A DNA stretch of 64,000 nt from NCBI RefSeq assembly GCF_001653235.2, contig NC_035793.1, forward strand, positions 744,001 to 808,000, written 5' to 3'. A program made the translations under genes and the position numbers. Below, piece by piece: positions 1 through 11,652 of this stretch. Numbering within the stretch: the first letter of the stretch is position 1; the number at the start of each line of letters is the position of its first letter. The DNA comes from Pochonia chlamydosporia 170. Taxonomy: Eukaryota > Ascomycota > Sordariomycetes > Hypocreales > Clavicipitaceae. The notes under the pieces are model-generated. The model had not been told where the DNA came from, did no database searches, and worked only from the letters and a program-made list of their open reading frames with translations.

Positions 1-3000
1 TTCGATCACTACAATGCGGGAGAGCTTCAGACGCTCATGGGGTTGTTCGCCGAGATTAACCACGCCTGGGTTGTTATTGACAACTCGCTATATCTATGGG
101 ACTACACTCACCCCGATCCTGAGCTGATTGGATTTGAAGAACAACCACACACGATCCACGCGGTTGCCTTAGTTCCACCGAAACCGGGCATTTTCGTCAA
201 GACAATTACGCACATTCTTGTCGTAGCTACATCATCCGAGATGATCTTGCTTGGTCTATCAGCTACAGATACACCAGCTGGAACCAAGTCGGTCGCGTTG
301 TATCAGACGAAGATGAACTTGCCTTTGCGTGGCAACGACGTCCGGGTCATTTCTGGGTCAGCTGATGGCCGTATTTTCTTTGGCGGTAGCAGCGACATTG
401 ATATCAACGAGTTGTACTACCAATCCGAAGAGAAATGGTTCTCAAACCGATGCGGCAGAATCAATCACACGAATCCCGGATGGACATCGGTAGTCGCTTT
501 ACAGTCAACCTTTTGGTCCCACAAGGAGCCCGAACATTTGGTGGACATTGTCATCGACGATTCGAGAAAGCTTGTTTATACGCTGTCGAGCAAGTCTACG
601 ATCCGAACATACCACATGGATGGCCCTGACCACTTGAACAAAGTTATTGAGAAGGAAAAGATTCACTGTCTGCGGGACATTGCTCACATGATTACGCAGT
701 CAAAGTTGCTCACCGACAAGTTGAGAATAGTCTCCATAAGCCCGATTTCGAAGCAAGAAGCCTCCAAGCTTCATCTCATGGCTCTCACCGATTCCGGCTG
801 CAGGTTGTTTTTCAGCGCAACAAACGCGTCATCATATCTCTATGGATCCCAATCCAATCTGGCACCTCAGAGCATGCAAGTGCAATTCATCAAATTCCCA
901 CCAAGCCAGAACCCAAGACGTTCTGGACAATTTGCCCAAGCTGGTCAACCTGGAGAGTCTGTGGTCGATCTGGAATCCACCATGCTCGTGGCCAGCAGAC
1001 AAGGTATTCGGTTCCCTCCTGGCTTTTTCTTGGATTTTGTGAGCAGCGGAAACAACGCCAATACCGACATGTTGTTTGTCTCTGGACCCGAGACCGGACG
1101 AATAAAGCGAGTTTCGCCCACGACACCTTTGCGGTATTTTGAACAGGCAAGCTGGATTGATATCGGCAGCAGGGCGGAAGCTGTTGGACTTATTACGAAG
1201 CCATTCGCTGCTGCGGCACAGCCCTTGGGATTTGGTAATGAGCTTGCCGTGCAATTCGATGAACCCCCAAGCGAGTTCGCCGTTCTCACAAATACTGGAA
1301 TCCACGTTATTCGCCGACGACGACTTGTGGACACCTTCGCTGCCGCTATCCGTGATGCTTCTGGCGATGAAGTTTTGGACACAATCACGCGACGACTAAT
1401 TCAGTTGTATGGCCGAGTGGAGACTGTGTCAGCGGCTCTTGCTATTGCCTGTGGCCATGGAGGAGATGCACGGCCAGGGGTTGCTCGGGCTATCGACCAG
1501 GCGACAGAAGACAGAGCTCGCGCTCTGTTTGTTGACTTTGGTGGCCAGCCTACGATGGCTGAAACTGATGGCACAGCTCTAACTACTGAATCCGTCAAGC
1601 TCTCTTCTCGCCATGATGCCCTTGCTTTGTACTTATCTCGACTTATTCGCAAGTTATGGAAGGCTCCAGTCATCAAAACCGGCGTCTCACCTACGGGCGG
1701 TATCACCATCGACTCGGCCGTCCCGCTGTCCAAGCTAAGCACCACACAGGAGAATTTGGAGAGGCTGAGGAGGTTCATTGAGGCGAACCGTGGTCTCATT
1801 CAGGGAATGTCGGGGCCCTCGGATCTTCAAAGAGTATCAACAAGACAAGAAGAAGTTGCGTTGCAAGCAGAACACCAGGCTTTGCACGCGCTTCAAAAAA
1901 TTATGGAGAGTATTTCAGAAGGCATCTCTTTTGTTCTGATGCTCTTCGATGAGCGGGTCACCGATATCTTTACAAGACTTGACGATGTTTCACGTCAACA
2001 ACTAAAAGAGCTCAGCTACGAGAAGTTGTTTTCGCAAGCTGATGGAAAGGACCTTGCCAAGCTTCTGGTCAAGGCCATTGTCAACAGAAACATCGAAAGT
2101 GGCTCCAACGTCGAGACGGTGGCCGATGCTCTGAGAAGACGGTGCGGCAGCTTCTGTAGTCCAGATGATGTCGTCATTTTCAAGGCGCAGGAGCAACTCA
2201 AACGAGCTTCAGAGCAACCTCCCAACACCAACCAATTCAGAAGCCTTCTACACGAAAGTCTGAAGCTTTTCGAAAAGGTCGCTGGAAGTCTCACGTTTGC
2301 CAATCTGCAAGCTGCTGTTACACAGTATGTTGATATGAAATACTATGCCGGAGCGATTCAACTCTGCCTTGTTGTTGCTCGAGAAAAAGACCGCGGCAAC
2401 ACAGCTCTCGTATGGGTCAATGATGGCAAGCCAGCTGGTGACCCCCGAGCAAACGCTTTCAACGACAGAAAGCGATGCTATGATATGATTCACGATGTTC
2501 TTCGCCATTTGGACGCCGCGTCCAGCACAGAGCCGGAAATGGTTGACGGCAAGCTGACTCTCATTGCCACCAAGAGGCTCGAGGCTTATGACGTGGTGAA
2601 CGGATCGGATGATGAAGTGTTCCACTTTGATTTATACGAATGGTACATTCAACAAGGCTGGACAGATAGGATATTGGCTATTGAGTCTCCTCATGTTATC
2701 ACCTTCTTAGAGCGCCTGGCCGGTACCAATGTTGAGCACGCCGATCTGTTATGTCGCTTCTACACCAACCGAAGCCGTTTCTTTGATGCTGCAGAAGTTC
2801 AAGCGCAGCTGGCAAACTCTGATTTTCCCATCGGCATTAAAGACCGTGTCAGGCTGCTTTCTCTTGCCAAGGCCAACGCCAATGTTGCCACTGTGGGCGT
2901 TAGCCGACAGCAGCAACAACAGCTTAACCACGAAGTCACCGACCTGCTGGATGTCGCCAATATCCAAGACGATATATTGCAGCGACTGAAATCGGATGAC

Positions 3001-3831
3001 CGAATAGACCCTGAGCGGAAGGCCGAGATAGAGCTCGCCCTCGATGGGAAGATTCAAGGTCTTTCAGAGGTAAGGCTACACAATGTCGCCATGTATCTGA
3101 GTATACAAACTAACCAGCTACAGCTGTTCAATGACTATGCGGATCAAGCAGGGTACTACGATTTATGCTTGTTAATCTACCACACAGCCAACTATCGCAA
3201 CCCCACCACAATTTCTGGAACATGGAGCAACCTGATTCAACAAACTCACGATGAAGTGATGGCCAGATTGGAGAATCCTGAACCCGGCATGCCCACACCA
3301 CCGTTCCCATACGAGGCAGTCACTAGCAAGATCCAAAATATTGCTCATCACACTTCCCTGGACAGTTTTGTGTTCCCCATTCAGACACTTTTACCAGAGC
3401 TGTGTCGCTATGCAGTTGCGTACCAACAAGACCTCATGATTGGCGCAGACCCAACGTGGCCAGTTCAGCTTTTCCTCACCCTCGGTGTGTCCCACGACAT
3501 GATTGTACGAGTCCTCGAGAACATCTTCGATACCCAAGACTACGGCTTCAGCGGCATGGTGCGTAACCGCATTATCGAGATCATCGCTTACGTTGTCAAC
3601 GACTGGGTGGCAGAGGTCCGTAGACGAGGCGGCGCCGGCAAGGGAGGATCTATTGGACCTTCTGTTGGCGATCTCCTCGCGCGATGTGAAACTGCTCTCC
3701 CAGCGCCTGGTCAGGGCAACAATCACGGAGGAGCGGATCTAGCAGAGATCAGACGAGTATTGAGGTCACTGAGAAGAGAAGTTTCAGGATTGATTGAGAG
3801 AGTTCCCACGGGGAGTTTGAGGTTCATGTGA
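1..3831 (+). CDS. NUP170: Nuclear pore protein Nup170/Nup157 (Nup155 family), 5' truncated by window edge
   Basis: The frame is open from base 1 to a TGA at 3829-3831 (1276 residues visible, no intron). The N-terminal part matches the beta-propeller of Nup155-type scaffold nucleoporins, including the characteristic stretch around NHAWVVIDNSLYLWDY and the following HAVALVPPKPGIF segment. The C-terminal two thirds are a long alpha-helical solenoid. In the family this protein is an inner-ring structural component that links membrane nucleoporins to the central channel; that role is known for the family and is inferred here. The ATG at 37 is internal, because codons before it are open and already match the family, so the true start lies upstream of the window. 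Family members are usually 1300-1500 residues, so only a short N-terminal piece is missing. Confidence 0.95.
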   Translation, partial: FDHYNAGELQTLMGLFAEINHAWVVIDNSLYLWDYTHPDPELIGFEEQPHTIHAVALVPPKPGIFVKTITHILVVATSSEMILLGLSATDTPAGTKSVALYQTKMNLPLRGNDVRVISGSADGRIFFGGSSDIDINELYYQSEEKWFSNRCGRINHTNPGWTSVVALQSTFWSHKEPEHLVDIVIDDSRKLVYTLSSKSTIRTYHMDGPDHLNKVIEKEKIHCLRDIAHMITQSKLLTDKLRIVSISPISKQEASKLHLMALTDSGCRLFFSATNASSYLYGSQSNLAPQSMQVQFIKFPPSQNPRRSGQFAQAGQPGESVVDLESTMLVASRQGIRFPPGFFLDFVSSGNNANTDMLFVSGPETGRIKRVSPTTPLRYFEQASWIDIGSRAEAVGLITKPFAAAAQPLGFGNELAVQFDEPPSEFAVLTNTGIHVIRRRRLVDTFAAAIRDASGDEVLDTITRRLIQLYGRVETVSAALAIACGHGGDARPGVARAIDQATEDRARALFVDFGGQPTMAETDGTALTTESVKLSSRHDALALYLSRLIRKLWKAPVIKTGVSPTGGITIDSAVPLSKLSTTQENLERLRRFIEANRGLIQGMSGPSDLQRVSTRQEEVALQAEHQALHALQKIMESISEGISFVLMLFDERVTDIFTRLDDVSRQQLKELSYEKLFSQADGKDLAKLLVKAIVNRNIESGSNVETVADALRRRCGSFCSPDDVVIFKAQEQLKRASEQPPNTNQFRSLLHESLKLFEKVAGSLTFANLQAAVTQYVDMKYYAGAIQLCLVVAREKDRGNTALVWVNDGKPAGDPRANAFNDRKRCYDMIHDVLRHLDAASSTEPEMVDGKLTLIATKRLEAYDVVNGSDDEVFHFDLYEWYIQQGWTDRILAIESPHVITFLERLAGTNVEHADLLCRFYTNRSRFFDAAEVQAQLANSDFPIGIKDRVRLLSLAKANANVATVGVSRQQQQQLNHEVTDLLDVANIQDDILQRLKSDDRIDPERKAEIELALDGKIQGLSEVRLHNVAMYLSIQTNQLQLFNDYADQAGYYDLCLLIYHTANYRNPTTISGTWSNLIQQTHDEVMARLENPEPGMPTPPFPYEAVTSKIQNIAHHTSLDSFVFPIQTLLPELCRYAVAYQQDLMIGADPTWPVQLFLTLGVSHDMIVRVLENIFDTQDYGFSGMVRNRIIEIIAYVVNDWVAEVRRRGGAGKGGSIGPSVGDLLARCETALPAPGQGNNHGGADLAEIRRVLRSLRREVSGLIERVPTGSLRFM

Positions 3832-4374
3832 TTTCAATTGGACACAAGAGAGCTGATTTAGATGTTGCCGTCGAACTTGAAAGTTAACTGGGCAGCAAGG
3901 AATACGGGTTGCTAGGGGCGCTCAAATGGCAGGGTCATGTTGTACAAGAACTTTTTCCAACAATGTAGCATAATTCTTTTTTTACTCCGTGGGATGACGA
4001 AATCATTCCTGAGAAGAATGGACTAGCGTGAGTGGCAGTTACTTCATGTGCACAGTATGACTCGGCCATCAAGGTTGTGACGTTTCGCAGCGTGATGCTT
4101 TGTAATTCTAATACCAGACGTTTGCAGCATCCCAGCAGGAATTCCCTGTTACCAAGTAATCTCTGTGTAGCTCACCCGCTAGTCGTCAGCGGGAGTGGCG
4201 TCACGAAGCCTTTTGAGGATTAGCGGATTTTACACAACGGCGACTTTTCGGAAACTTGTATCGAGGTTTATATATACTGAAGTTATTCCCATTGCCATGT
4301 ATGACAAGAATGAATAACAATTTGAGATATCAGCACTTGAAAACATACAGAGTTCACCTACGTTGTACGTCATC
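3832..4374. promoter_or_regulatory. Intergenic region, nucleoporin 3' end to methyltransferase promoter
   Basis: No coding frame is supported in this stretch of about 540 bases. A TATATATA run at 4269-4276 lies about 100 nt before the methyltransferase ATG and is a plausible TATA element. One copy of the 8-mer TACTCCGT lies at 3983-3990; it recurs elsewhere in the window. Confidence 0.5.
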
Positions 4375-5380
4375 ATGTCCAAGGTAAACTTTACGGGAGC
4401 GGGATCTGCCCTCTCCGCTCACGCGCAATCATCACCAGCAGCGCGATCCTCCATGCTGCTAGTTTCTAAGAAACTTATGAAATTTCTTGCGGCGCCATTA
4501 CTTGCGCAGATGGGCATAAATAAGGATCGGACGGCACCGGTTCAGTTTCTTGATAGTGCGTGTGGTACGGGCGTTGTGACACAGGAAGTGCAGGGTATGC
4601 TGGGGAGAGATGTTCTTGAAAGGAGCACGTTTATAAGTGCAGATCGATCCGATACGTTGGTGGACCTGGTGAAGGGGAGGATTGAAGAGGAGGGATGGGT
4701 TAATGTGCAGGCTAAAGTTCTTGATGCGATGGTATGTCTTCTTCGTCTTCGTTGGCAGTTTGTAATATGCTAAGGTGGTTAGGATACGGGCCTTGAAGAT
4801 AATTCCCTGACCCATGTCGCTATTGCATTGGGGATGCATCTTATTCCTGAGCCAGACAAGGTCCTCAAAGGTATAGTAATCACCTTTACCAGATTAATAC
4901 AGCAGCTAATGTATAGTAGATTGTCAGAGAATTCTCAAAAACGGCGGCATCTTTGGCGCAACCACATTCCCCCGTCGCAACGGCTTGAAATTCTGGATCC
5001 CAGATTTCCGGGACGCATTCGCCGCGTTGCCGTATGATGCTCCCTTCCCGGACATTCTGCCCATGCAGATGCACGATTCGGGCAAGTGGACTGAGCCTGA
5101 GTGGATTGAACAGCATTTACGGGAGGAAGGATTCGAGGATGTGCGTGTTGCTGTGAATCCGGGACGGTACCATGTTGAGAATGCGGAGGAGTTTGTGAAC
5201 TTTTTTGGCATGATGGTGCCGTTTGTGGTGAATACGTGGTGGAGTGAGGATTCGAGAAAGGAGCATCCAGTTGAGGAGGTTAAGAAGGCGATGGAGGAGT
5301 TTTTGGGGGAGAAGTATGGGGGGAAGGGGTGGGATGTTGAGTGGGAGGTTATTTCGATGACGGGCGTGGTGAGGAAGTAA
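4375..5380 (+). CDS. Class I SAM-dependent methyltransferase (small-molecule type)
   Basis: Three exons are 4375-4731, 4783-4870 and 4920-5380, giving 301 residues. Intron 1 (GTATGT..TTAG) and intron 2 (GTATAG..TAG) are short fungal introns, and the joins restore one uninterrupted methyltransferase frame. SAM-binding motif I is visible as LDSACGTGVVT at about residues 60-70, followed by an ISADRS acidic-loop region. Exon 2 carries a THVAIALGMHLIPEPDKVL segment, and exon 3 opens with the post-motif-III helix ending RILKNGGIFG. This order is typical of UbiE/Methyltransf_25-type enzymes that methylate small molecules. The substrate cannot be read from the sequence. The ATG at 4375 is the first in frame; an upstream TTG is not a credible start. 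Codons 1-40 are Ser/Ala-rich without a clear signal peptide, so the enzyme is probably cytosolic. Confidence 0.88.
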
Positions 5381-5883
5381 TTCGAACCAGACAGTTTGTT
5401 AGTGCGAGTTGAAGTGTGAGGAATGGAATCTGACGTTGAAGTTGTTGCTGCTCTGAGAAATGTTACGCATGTGCTATTGTGATGTGGTGACTCGGACGTG
5501 GACAAATCAATCACCAAGACAAATACAAATTGCATGAGTTTTGACAGACTTGGGCTGTTGGTTCCAAGACATGAAGGACTTGGCCCAATCCGCCAAGACA
5601 ATGTGCAGTTTGCTCAACATTGAATAGACATGGACCACTGCACTGCACAGACTTGAGCACCCCTGACGAAGACCCCCAAGAGACAGCATGTCTACGCCGT
5701 TTCTGATTGGTCCACGACAAACAATTGAAGATGCCACCCAAGCTCAACAACACCATGGCCACTACTTCTCCTTGCGCAGTATCACTTCACAGGGAATAAT
5801 ATCGCCTGTGCCGCCGACCGGACCAGACACAAGCAAGCAACTGCCTGCATTGCAGTCTGCGCATCCTCTTGCACAATATCAGG
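5381..5883. other. Intergenic region with no supported gene
   Basis: This region of about 500 bases lies between two genes on the same strand. Short frames are present but show no family likeness. It presumably holds the methyltransferase 3' UTR and the promoter of the next gene. Confidence 0.5.
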
Positions 5884-6839
5884 ATGCTTGCCTTGCGAGC
5901 CGCGCTCCTTGGCGCAATAATAGCAGTCACAGGCGTCGCCGCAACAAAAGAACACCTCGACGGATTACCGGCATATCACTACAATGCGCCAATCAAGGTT
6001 GAGTGCATGAACCGAAGCTCGTAAGTACAAAAATGCCAGTGAACTAGCAAATTCAATCCCAAAGCATCACCATACTGATCCATTGCCACAGAGAAACAGG
6101 CGAGCACATCGAAGCCAACAACCAAATACAATGGATCCCTTTCCCTGTGTGCAACGAGACCGGCAAACCGCTCGAATTCCACTACGGCTACGAAGGCGAA
6201 GTAAACTGCACTCTCGACTTCATCAGCGATCCCTTCTTCCACCTCCTCGAATTCTACATCCACAGCGACGCGCCCATGTCTTGTCGTCTGCCGGCCAGAC
6301 CACCCGCCCACGTCGAAATTATCGGCGAGAGCCCGCCCGCACAAGAGTATATCCCGCTGGTGTTTGCGCTGGCTGGGACACTGCAAATGAGCCATATGCA
6401 CATCAGCACGCATTTAAACGTGCTGTTGCACAGTATGCCCAAACATCACATGCGGCAGCACGACAGCGGTGTTCTCGATTCCGCCATTGCATACAGCACC
6501 AGTCCGCTGAGCCACATGGAGGGCACGGAGACTGCTCGCATTATACCCGGGGAGCCGCTGCCTCTCAAGTTCTCAGTGCGGTGGTTCCCCACGCCTGCGC
6601 TGCCAAAGACGGAGGGCAGAGTGGAGTGGAGAGGTCTGGGTGGACATATCTACGCGAGCACCGTGTTTTACAGCGTCGTGTCTTTTGGTGCTGGTGTTGT
6701 TATTGCGGGCATGTATACCCTGGGCGTGGTTTTGCCGAGACGGTTGAAGGGTCGGTCGATGGGCGGTGCTACCCCGTTGGGATATGGGTTGAGTGCTGGT
6801 GGTGTTGGTAATGGTTGGGGTTATACCAAGAAGGATTGA
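5884..6839 (+). CDS. Unrecognised secreted-pathway type I membrane protein
   Basis: Two exons, 5884-6020 and 6092-6839, are joined across a 71-nt GTAAGT..CACAG intron to give 294 residues. I do not recognise a family. Residues 1 to about 20 form a clear signal peptide (hydrophobic run LRAALLGAIIAVTGVA). A lumenal or extracellular domain of about 210 residues follows, with several cysteines and N-glycosylation sequons (NRS, NET, NCT). Near residues 235-260 there is one hydrophobic membrane segment (FYSVVSFGAGVVIAGMYTLGVVL), then a positively charged stop-transfer PRRLKGR and a short Gly-rich tail. The topology is therefore type I. The middle is His/Met-rich (MSHMHISTH, MPKHHMRQH), which might bind metal, but that is speculation. 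The ATG at 5884 starts the signal peptide directly. Confidence 0.82.
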
Positions 6840-7095
6840 GTGAGGGTTCGCTTCAAGGGTGGGCGGTTTTCGTTTCTGTTCTTTCTTATACATTCTGCAT
6901 ATATATGACATGACGGGTAGGATACCTGGCGTTCTTTGGCCGACTGTACGATTATGCGGAGTTGGGCAACGGGGGCTGTATGAACTTGTATTATGTTTGC
7001 GTTGGCGATGTAGCCTGTAGTTTTAAATGGCGGCTGGTCCTCTGGAGGTCTAGACAGCGAATCTATAATATGTGAACCTCAACGTCGAATGGTCT

Positions 7096-7742
7096 TCACT
7101 TGGACGGAGCTTGAACTCTCGGCAACAGCCTCAAGTACATGTCCACAGCCATAATCGCGGCTAGTGTCAAGTCAGTTCGTTATTGTCAGAGAAAACCCCC
7201 AGAATAACGGTAAAGGAACTTACGAATAACCGCAAAGGGAAGATATGTTCCCCAAAACAACTGTGCCTTGTGCTCCATATCCACCTTGTCTGCACCCATG
7301 TGCCAGATGTCAAAAGCACACGCCGTGGCTCCCATAAATGTCACGCATCCATACGCTAGACCCGCCAATTCGGTAGCTCCAGTGGTTGGCTTCAACGAAG
7401 CAAGCTTGTACGCGAGGTACATGGTCAATGGTAACTGAACCAGCAGCTCAACGTAGAGGAATCCTTCAAACCACGGCTCATGAGTAGACGAGGCGAAGTA
7501 GGGGTCCCCCGACTTGACAGTCCACCATTTGCGGAGAGATATGAGGGAGTGAAGGGGTGATGAGGGGCCCTGCCAAAGGACTTTGGGGTAGAAGGGGACG
7601 AGGTCGAGGACTGATGGGCGTGTAAGGATTCAATGTTGGTCTATTTTGTGAGGAAGTGGGTGGTCTGGTGCTTACTGAGCATGCCCAGGAGCTGGGTGCC
7701 CACGATGGGCAGATAGAGCTTGTCGCGGATCGTGGAGGCCAT
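7096..7742 (-). CDS. EXPERA-domain membrane protein, TMEM97/sigma-2-receptor-like
   Basis: Three exons on the minus strand, 7742-7676, 7610-7224 and 7160-7096, give 172 residues, close to the usual TMEM97 length of about 176. The start MASTIRDKLYLPIVGTQLL continues across intron 1 into LDLVPFYPK. Exon 2 contains WFEGFLYVELLVQLPLTM and a membrane segment around LAGLAYGCVTFMGATACAFDIWH. Exon 3 restores the C-terminal segment PAIMAVDMYLRLLP and a basic end. This spacing of four membrane helices fits the EXPERA fold (TMEM97/TM6SF2/EBP). Family members sit in the ER or endosomal membranes and are linked to sterol handling; the role in this fungus is inference. Reading through the last donor would give a short GGFL-ending tail, and the spliced version matches the fold better. 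Confidence 0.85.
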
Positions 7743-8398
7743 GTTGGGCTCATTCGGGTCTTGTTTTGCCGCCAAGTTGGGATTGAACAAAATGGTTGAC
7801 CTTGGGTGTGGTGGAGGATGCTGTTGGTGATGTAGGGGGGGTCTGGTTCAATGTTTGCTCCCTACGGCCACATGCAGGTTTGTCAAGGGTTCAATGTTTA
7901 TCAATCGGGTGCGATGCCGGTGTGAGCTGGAGTCGGAATCTGTGGGGAAGGAAACACAGACGCACTTGCTCCTTCCACCATCCGTTAAGGGTCTGGTCGT
8001 CGAGTCTCACGTCTGGTAGCACAATAAATCTCTAGCATGTCATTTTCTGCATCCTGCTCAATGTGACAAGCCAAAGCAGCTGAATCTGCAACTGTGGCCC
8101 AAGTTGACAATAGAGTACAAAACCGGAGGTAAAAAAAAAAAAAGCAATTCCGTGGTCCTTGTTCGTCTGTGAAAAAGCCAACATCATCCACACAGTACAT
8201 ATCAAAACGCCTGCTTTAAATTGGCACACCACTGCAGCCCAAACGCGAAGATTAAAGCCACGACGCGACTTGCAACTTGGGGCAAAAACCTAAATTGTTT
8301 ATAAAGTATTCACAGCCGCTACAGCCGCTACATACGATTTTCAATGAGACACTGCTTCGTTTCTATCGCAATCACTTGCCGTTGGCCAGTTGATCAAA
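7743..8398. promoter_or_regulatory. Divergent promoter region between EXPERA gene and ankyrin gene
   Basis: About 650 bases separate two divergently transcribed genes. A run of 13 A lies at 8131-8143. A GTTTATAAAG element at about 8297-8306 lies roughly 95 nt before the ankyrin ATG and could act as a TATA box. No gene is supported here. Confidence 0.5.
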
Positions 8399-11076
8399 AT
8401 GCCATCGCTTCAGCATCTTCCCCCTGAGCTGATCTGCATCATCAGCGACCTCGCAGCACCTCAGATCACTAATGACCCGCCAGTATGGGAAAGACGCCAT
8501 CAATCGGCCATGGCAAAGACATGCCGCCGCCTTTACGACATTGTCAACCCTCGCATGTACAACCAAAATCTGAATCGCGATTCGCCATTTCTCTCCTGCG
8601 TCATGTGGTCAGCCTTGGAGAACAAGACTGAGCCCATCATGGCGGGAATCAGGTACGGCGCGGACCTAGATCAATGTCAGTATGACCACGCGGGAGTCAC
8701 ACCGCGTGACAACAGCCCGACAGCGTTTGAGCTTTACCATCCCCGAAATTCCTACAGGCGTGTTACGCCCTTGCAAGTTGCACTTCAAAAAGGCAGCCGT
8801 GATGCCGTCAAAGTTCTGCTACAAAATGGAGCGAGTCCACATGTGCAGGCGGTCGAGTTTTGCCAATGTAACGAACCCTTATGTGTTCGCCCTTATGCAC
8901 TTCATACCGCAATCCAGGATAGCCCCATCGAGGACGCTGTTGAGCTTTTAGTTACACTCGGCGGTGCTGTTTGGGAAGAAAAAGACCAATCAGTCCTTCC
9001 ACGACTGCTTACCATGGGCCGGGACGATCTTGTGCAACACATCCTTAACCTGGCCTCTGCAGACGCCTCCAACGCGGCCCTGTATCATGCTGTGACTAGA
9101 CAGGACAAAGAACTCTTCTCCACGGTGATGCTGCGACCGGGCATCAACGTCAACTTGCGGAACGCTGGGGAGGGCCGGTGCTTCATCACGCCTTGATGAA
9201 TGGGCAAACCGACATGGTTGCCGCTCTTTTGGCATATCCTGGTATTCGGCCTAACAAAGGAGCGGCTATTCTCGCCGCCCGTCATGGGAACCTAGAAGCG
9301 CTGAAGCTTCTGCTTGATTTCCCCATGCTTGGCCCAGATCATGATCTCGGAGACATCGAGTCTCCTCTTCATGCCGCTGCTCGTGCTGGTAACCTGCAAA
9401 TCGTCGAGTACCTTGTGCACACACTTCAAGTCGATGTTACGATGCATCGTCGATATTGGAACAATCCGATTCACGCTGCTGTAGAGGGACGTAACATAGA
9501 GGTTGTTCAGCTCCTACTTAGCCATCCCCAGGTGGATGCCGGCGCCATGACCGCTGGAGAACAAACGGCATTGCATATAGCAATTGAAGGTGGAAACCTG
9601 GAGATAGTTGAGCTTCTGCTGGCCCGCGAAGATGTTGACCCAACTTCCGGCTACGCGGAGCTGGGCTTACTGACGGACCTCAGACCATTTCACCTGGCCG
9701 CTTTGCATGGCGACATCAAGATTCTCCAAGCATTGATGGCGCATCCGAAAATCAGCGTAGGTATGAAGGACGGTTTTGGCAGGACTGCCTTACATTACGC
9801 TGCCCTTGGAGTCGCGGAGAACCTCATTAAAAGCGACGACGTTTTCCATTTCTTGCTTGAGCAGCCTGGAATCTCGCTCATGGACGAAGATTCGGACGGA
9901 TTCAATGTCTTGCATTTTCTGAGCGTGCCGTGTCATAATCAAAGCGAAGAGGACTTTCATGTGGCACGCTCTCTGATGAATTTATGCATCGCCAAGGGTG
10001 TTCCTGTGGACAAGACTTCGCCGTGGGGCACTGCTTTTCACATTGCGGTCCATGGATCTCTTGGTATTCTGCGAAACGCGGCACACTTATTATCTTGCGG
10101 AGCCGATCCATCAATTATTCCAACACCTTTTGTCAGCGTGACGCCACTACACCACTGCCTTGCTCACGCAGCGCCTCCGAGGCTGGAGAACGAACAACTA
10201 CAAGTGCTCTTCGCACTGATTGAAGCAGGCGTCGATCTGGAGCAATTTTCTGACTATGAGGATGAGCTGAATCCTCTGGAGGTTCCGGCTTGGGAGTTCG
10301 ACACGTCGATTCCCCCTATCCAAGGTTCGGCGCTAGCATATGCCGTTCTATGTGCTAGAAGCGTGAAGTGCGCAGAGGTGCTGCTGGAAGCCGGTGCCGA
10401 TGTTACACGCCTGGCGTACGCGGGAACCCCTTTCCGCGAGACTCACGAGTTCCACCTTGAGGACGACGCAGCGAGTCTTGTTGGGTTTTTACTTCGGACC
10501 GTTTGCCCAGGGGGACACTTCAAAGACGAGCTGTTGACCGACTGGGTTAAAGAAATGCTCAAGCTTTTGCTACGGTATGGTGCTCAGATTGATGACGCAA
10601 TCTCATTTCGATGGTGCCCAATTTGGATTGCGGTTGACGCTGCCGTACAAGACGAATTTGGACTATTGAACTTTTTACTAGAGAATTCGACGAATTCGAA
10701 TTGCCAAAAACATTTCCTGAAGCAAGTAGTTCGATCAGCCAAGCTAGATGCCAAACCGTCAGTCACAGCGCTTGTGCAGGCCCTCCAGGATTTCTTGAGA
10801 AAATTTTGGCCAGACTGGGAGGAAGAGAGCGAGGGGGAATCAGTGGGACATGAATTAAGTCCGGGATTTGGATCGGATGGTTGGGACTTTGAAGATGACA
10901 TGTATCAACACGTTGGAGGTATTATGCTACAGTGGATGGCTGACCATGGGCCGCTCGCGGCTGATGAAGCGATATGGGATGACGATAGTATGTCGGATGA
11001 TCTGGACCTGGAAGATGATATGGAATTGGAGGAAGATGACCTGGATTTGGAAGAAGACCTGGCTGTTGAATCTTGA
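8399..11076 (+). pseudogene. F-box-like/ankyrin-repeat protein gene with a frameshift at about 9170-9180
   Basis: The first frame runs from the ATG at 8399 to a TGA at 9194-9196. The second continues the same protein in another frame from about 9176 to a TGA at 11074-11076. At the switch, frame 1 reads NAGEGR then CFITP-stop, while the other frame reads VLHHALMNGQTDMVAALL, the expected ankyrin helix pair. The genome therefore lacks one base (or carries two extra) near 9170-9178. Together the parts would make roughly 890 residues. The N-terminus (LPPELICIISDLA, then CRRLYDIVNPRMY) resembles an F-box-like domain. About a dozen ankyrin repeats follow, and a very acidic tail ends the protein. No intron fits the shift. 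It could be a recent pseudogene, a sequencing error or, less likely, ribosomal frameshifting. Proteins with this layout are typically substrate adaptors for ubiquitin ligases (family knowledge). Confidence 0.75.
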
Positions 11077-11652
11077 GATTGCCGTCGAACTGACATGGAC
11101 TTTGGCGGATATATTGGGACGTTATGATAATGTATGAGCAGCAGGCACTGCGTTGTATTTGTGTATCTTATGTCACTAACGGTATAGGGATGCGTGTCTT
11201 CCCGTGAGATAACTAATATGATCCGGTGCGTTTACTCTTGCCTGGCATGGTTGCCGTTTCGGGAACGTTCCGAACGACAACCATCGTGGATCCGCGTGCA
11301 AGGGTTTAATGTTCATGAATGCATGTATGCCACTCATTTCAGCAACGCTAGCGTGATGATTCGCCATCTATTGATCCATCTCAAAAGTTATATCGGCCCT
11401 TGCCTTCTTGGGTAAGCACTAGGCCATTGTGGTCATTGTTCCTGACAAGGGACCACATGAGCCGCATGAAGGCTTATTTTACCCCGACAGTCAGCAGGAG
11501 GCTTCAACTTCAATTTATCACATCCACGACTCAACATCACCCACGCTCGTTTACCTCAGACGCAGCTCCAGCATTGGGGCAAGTCTTGTCGCTCTCTTCT
11601 TGCATTGACTTCTGCTTCTTTTCTCTTCTGTTTCCAATTCATTCACCTCAGC
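11077..11652. other. Intergenic region and GH76 promoter
   Basis: No coding region is supported in these 576 bases. The last 60 bases before the mannosidase ATG are pyrimidine-rich (TCTTCTTGCATTGACTTCTG-like), a common feature of highly expressed fungal promoters. Confidence 0.45.
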
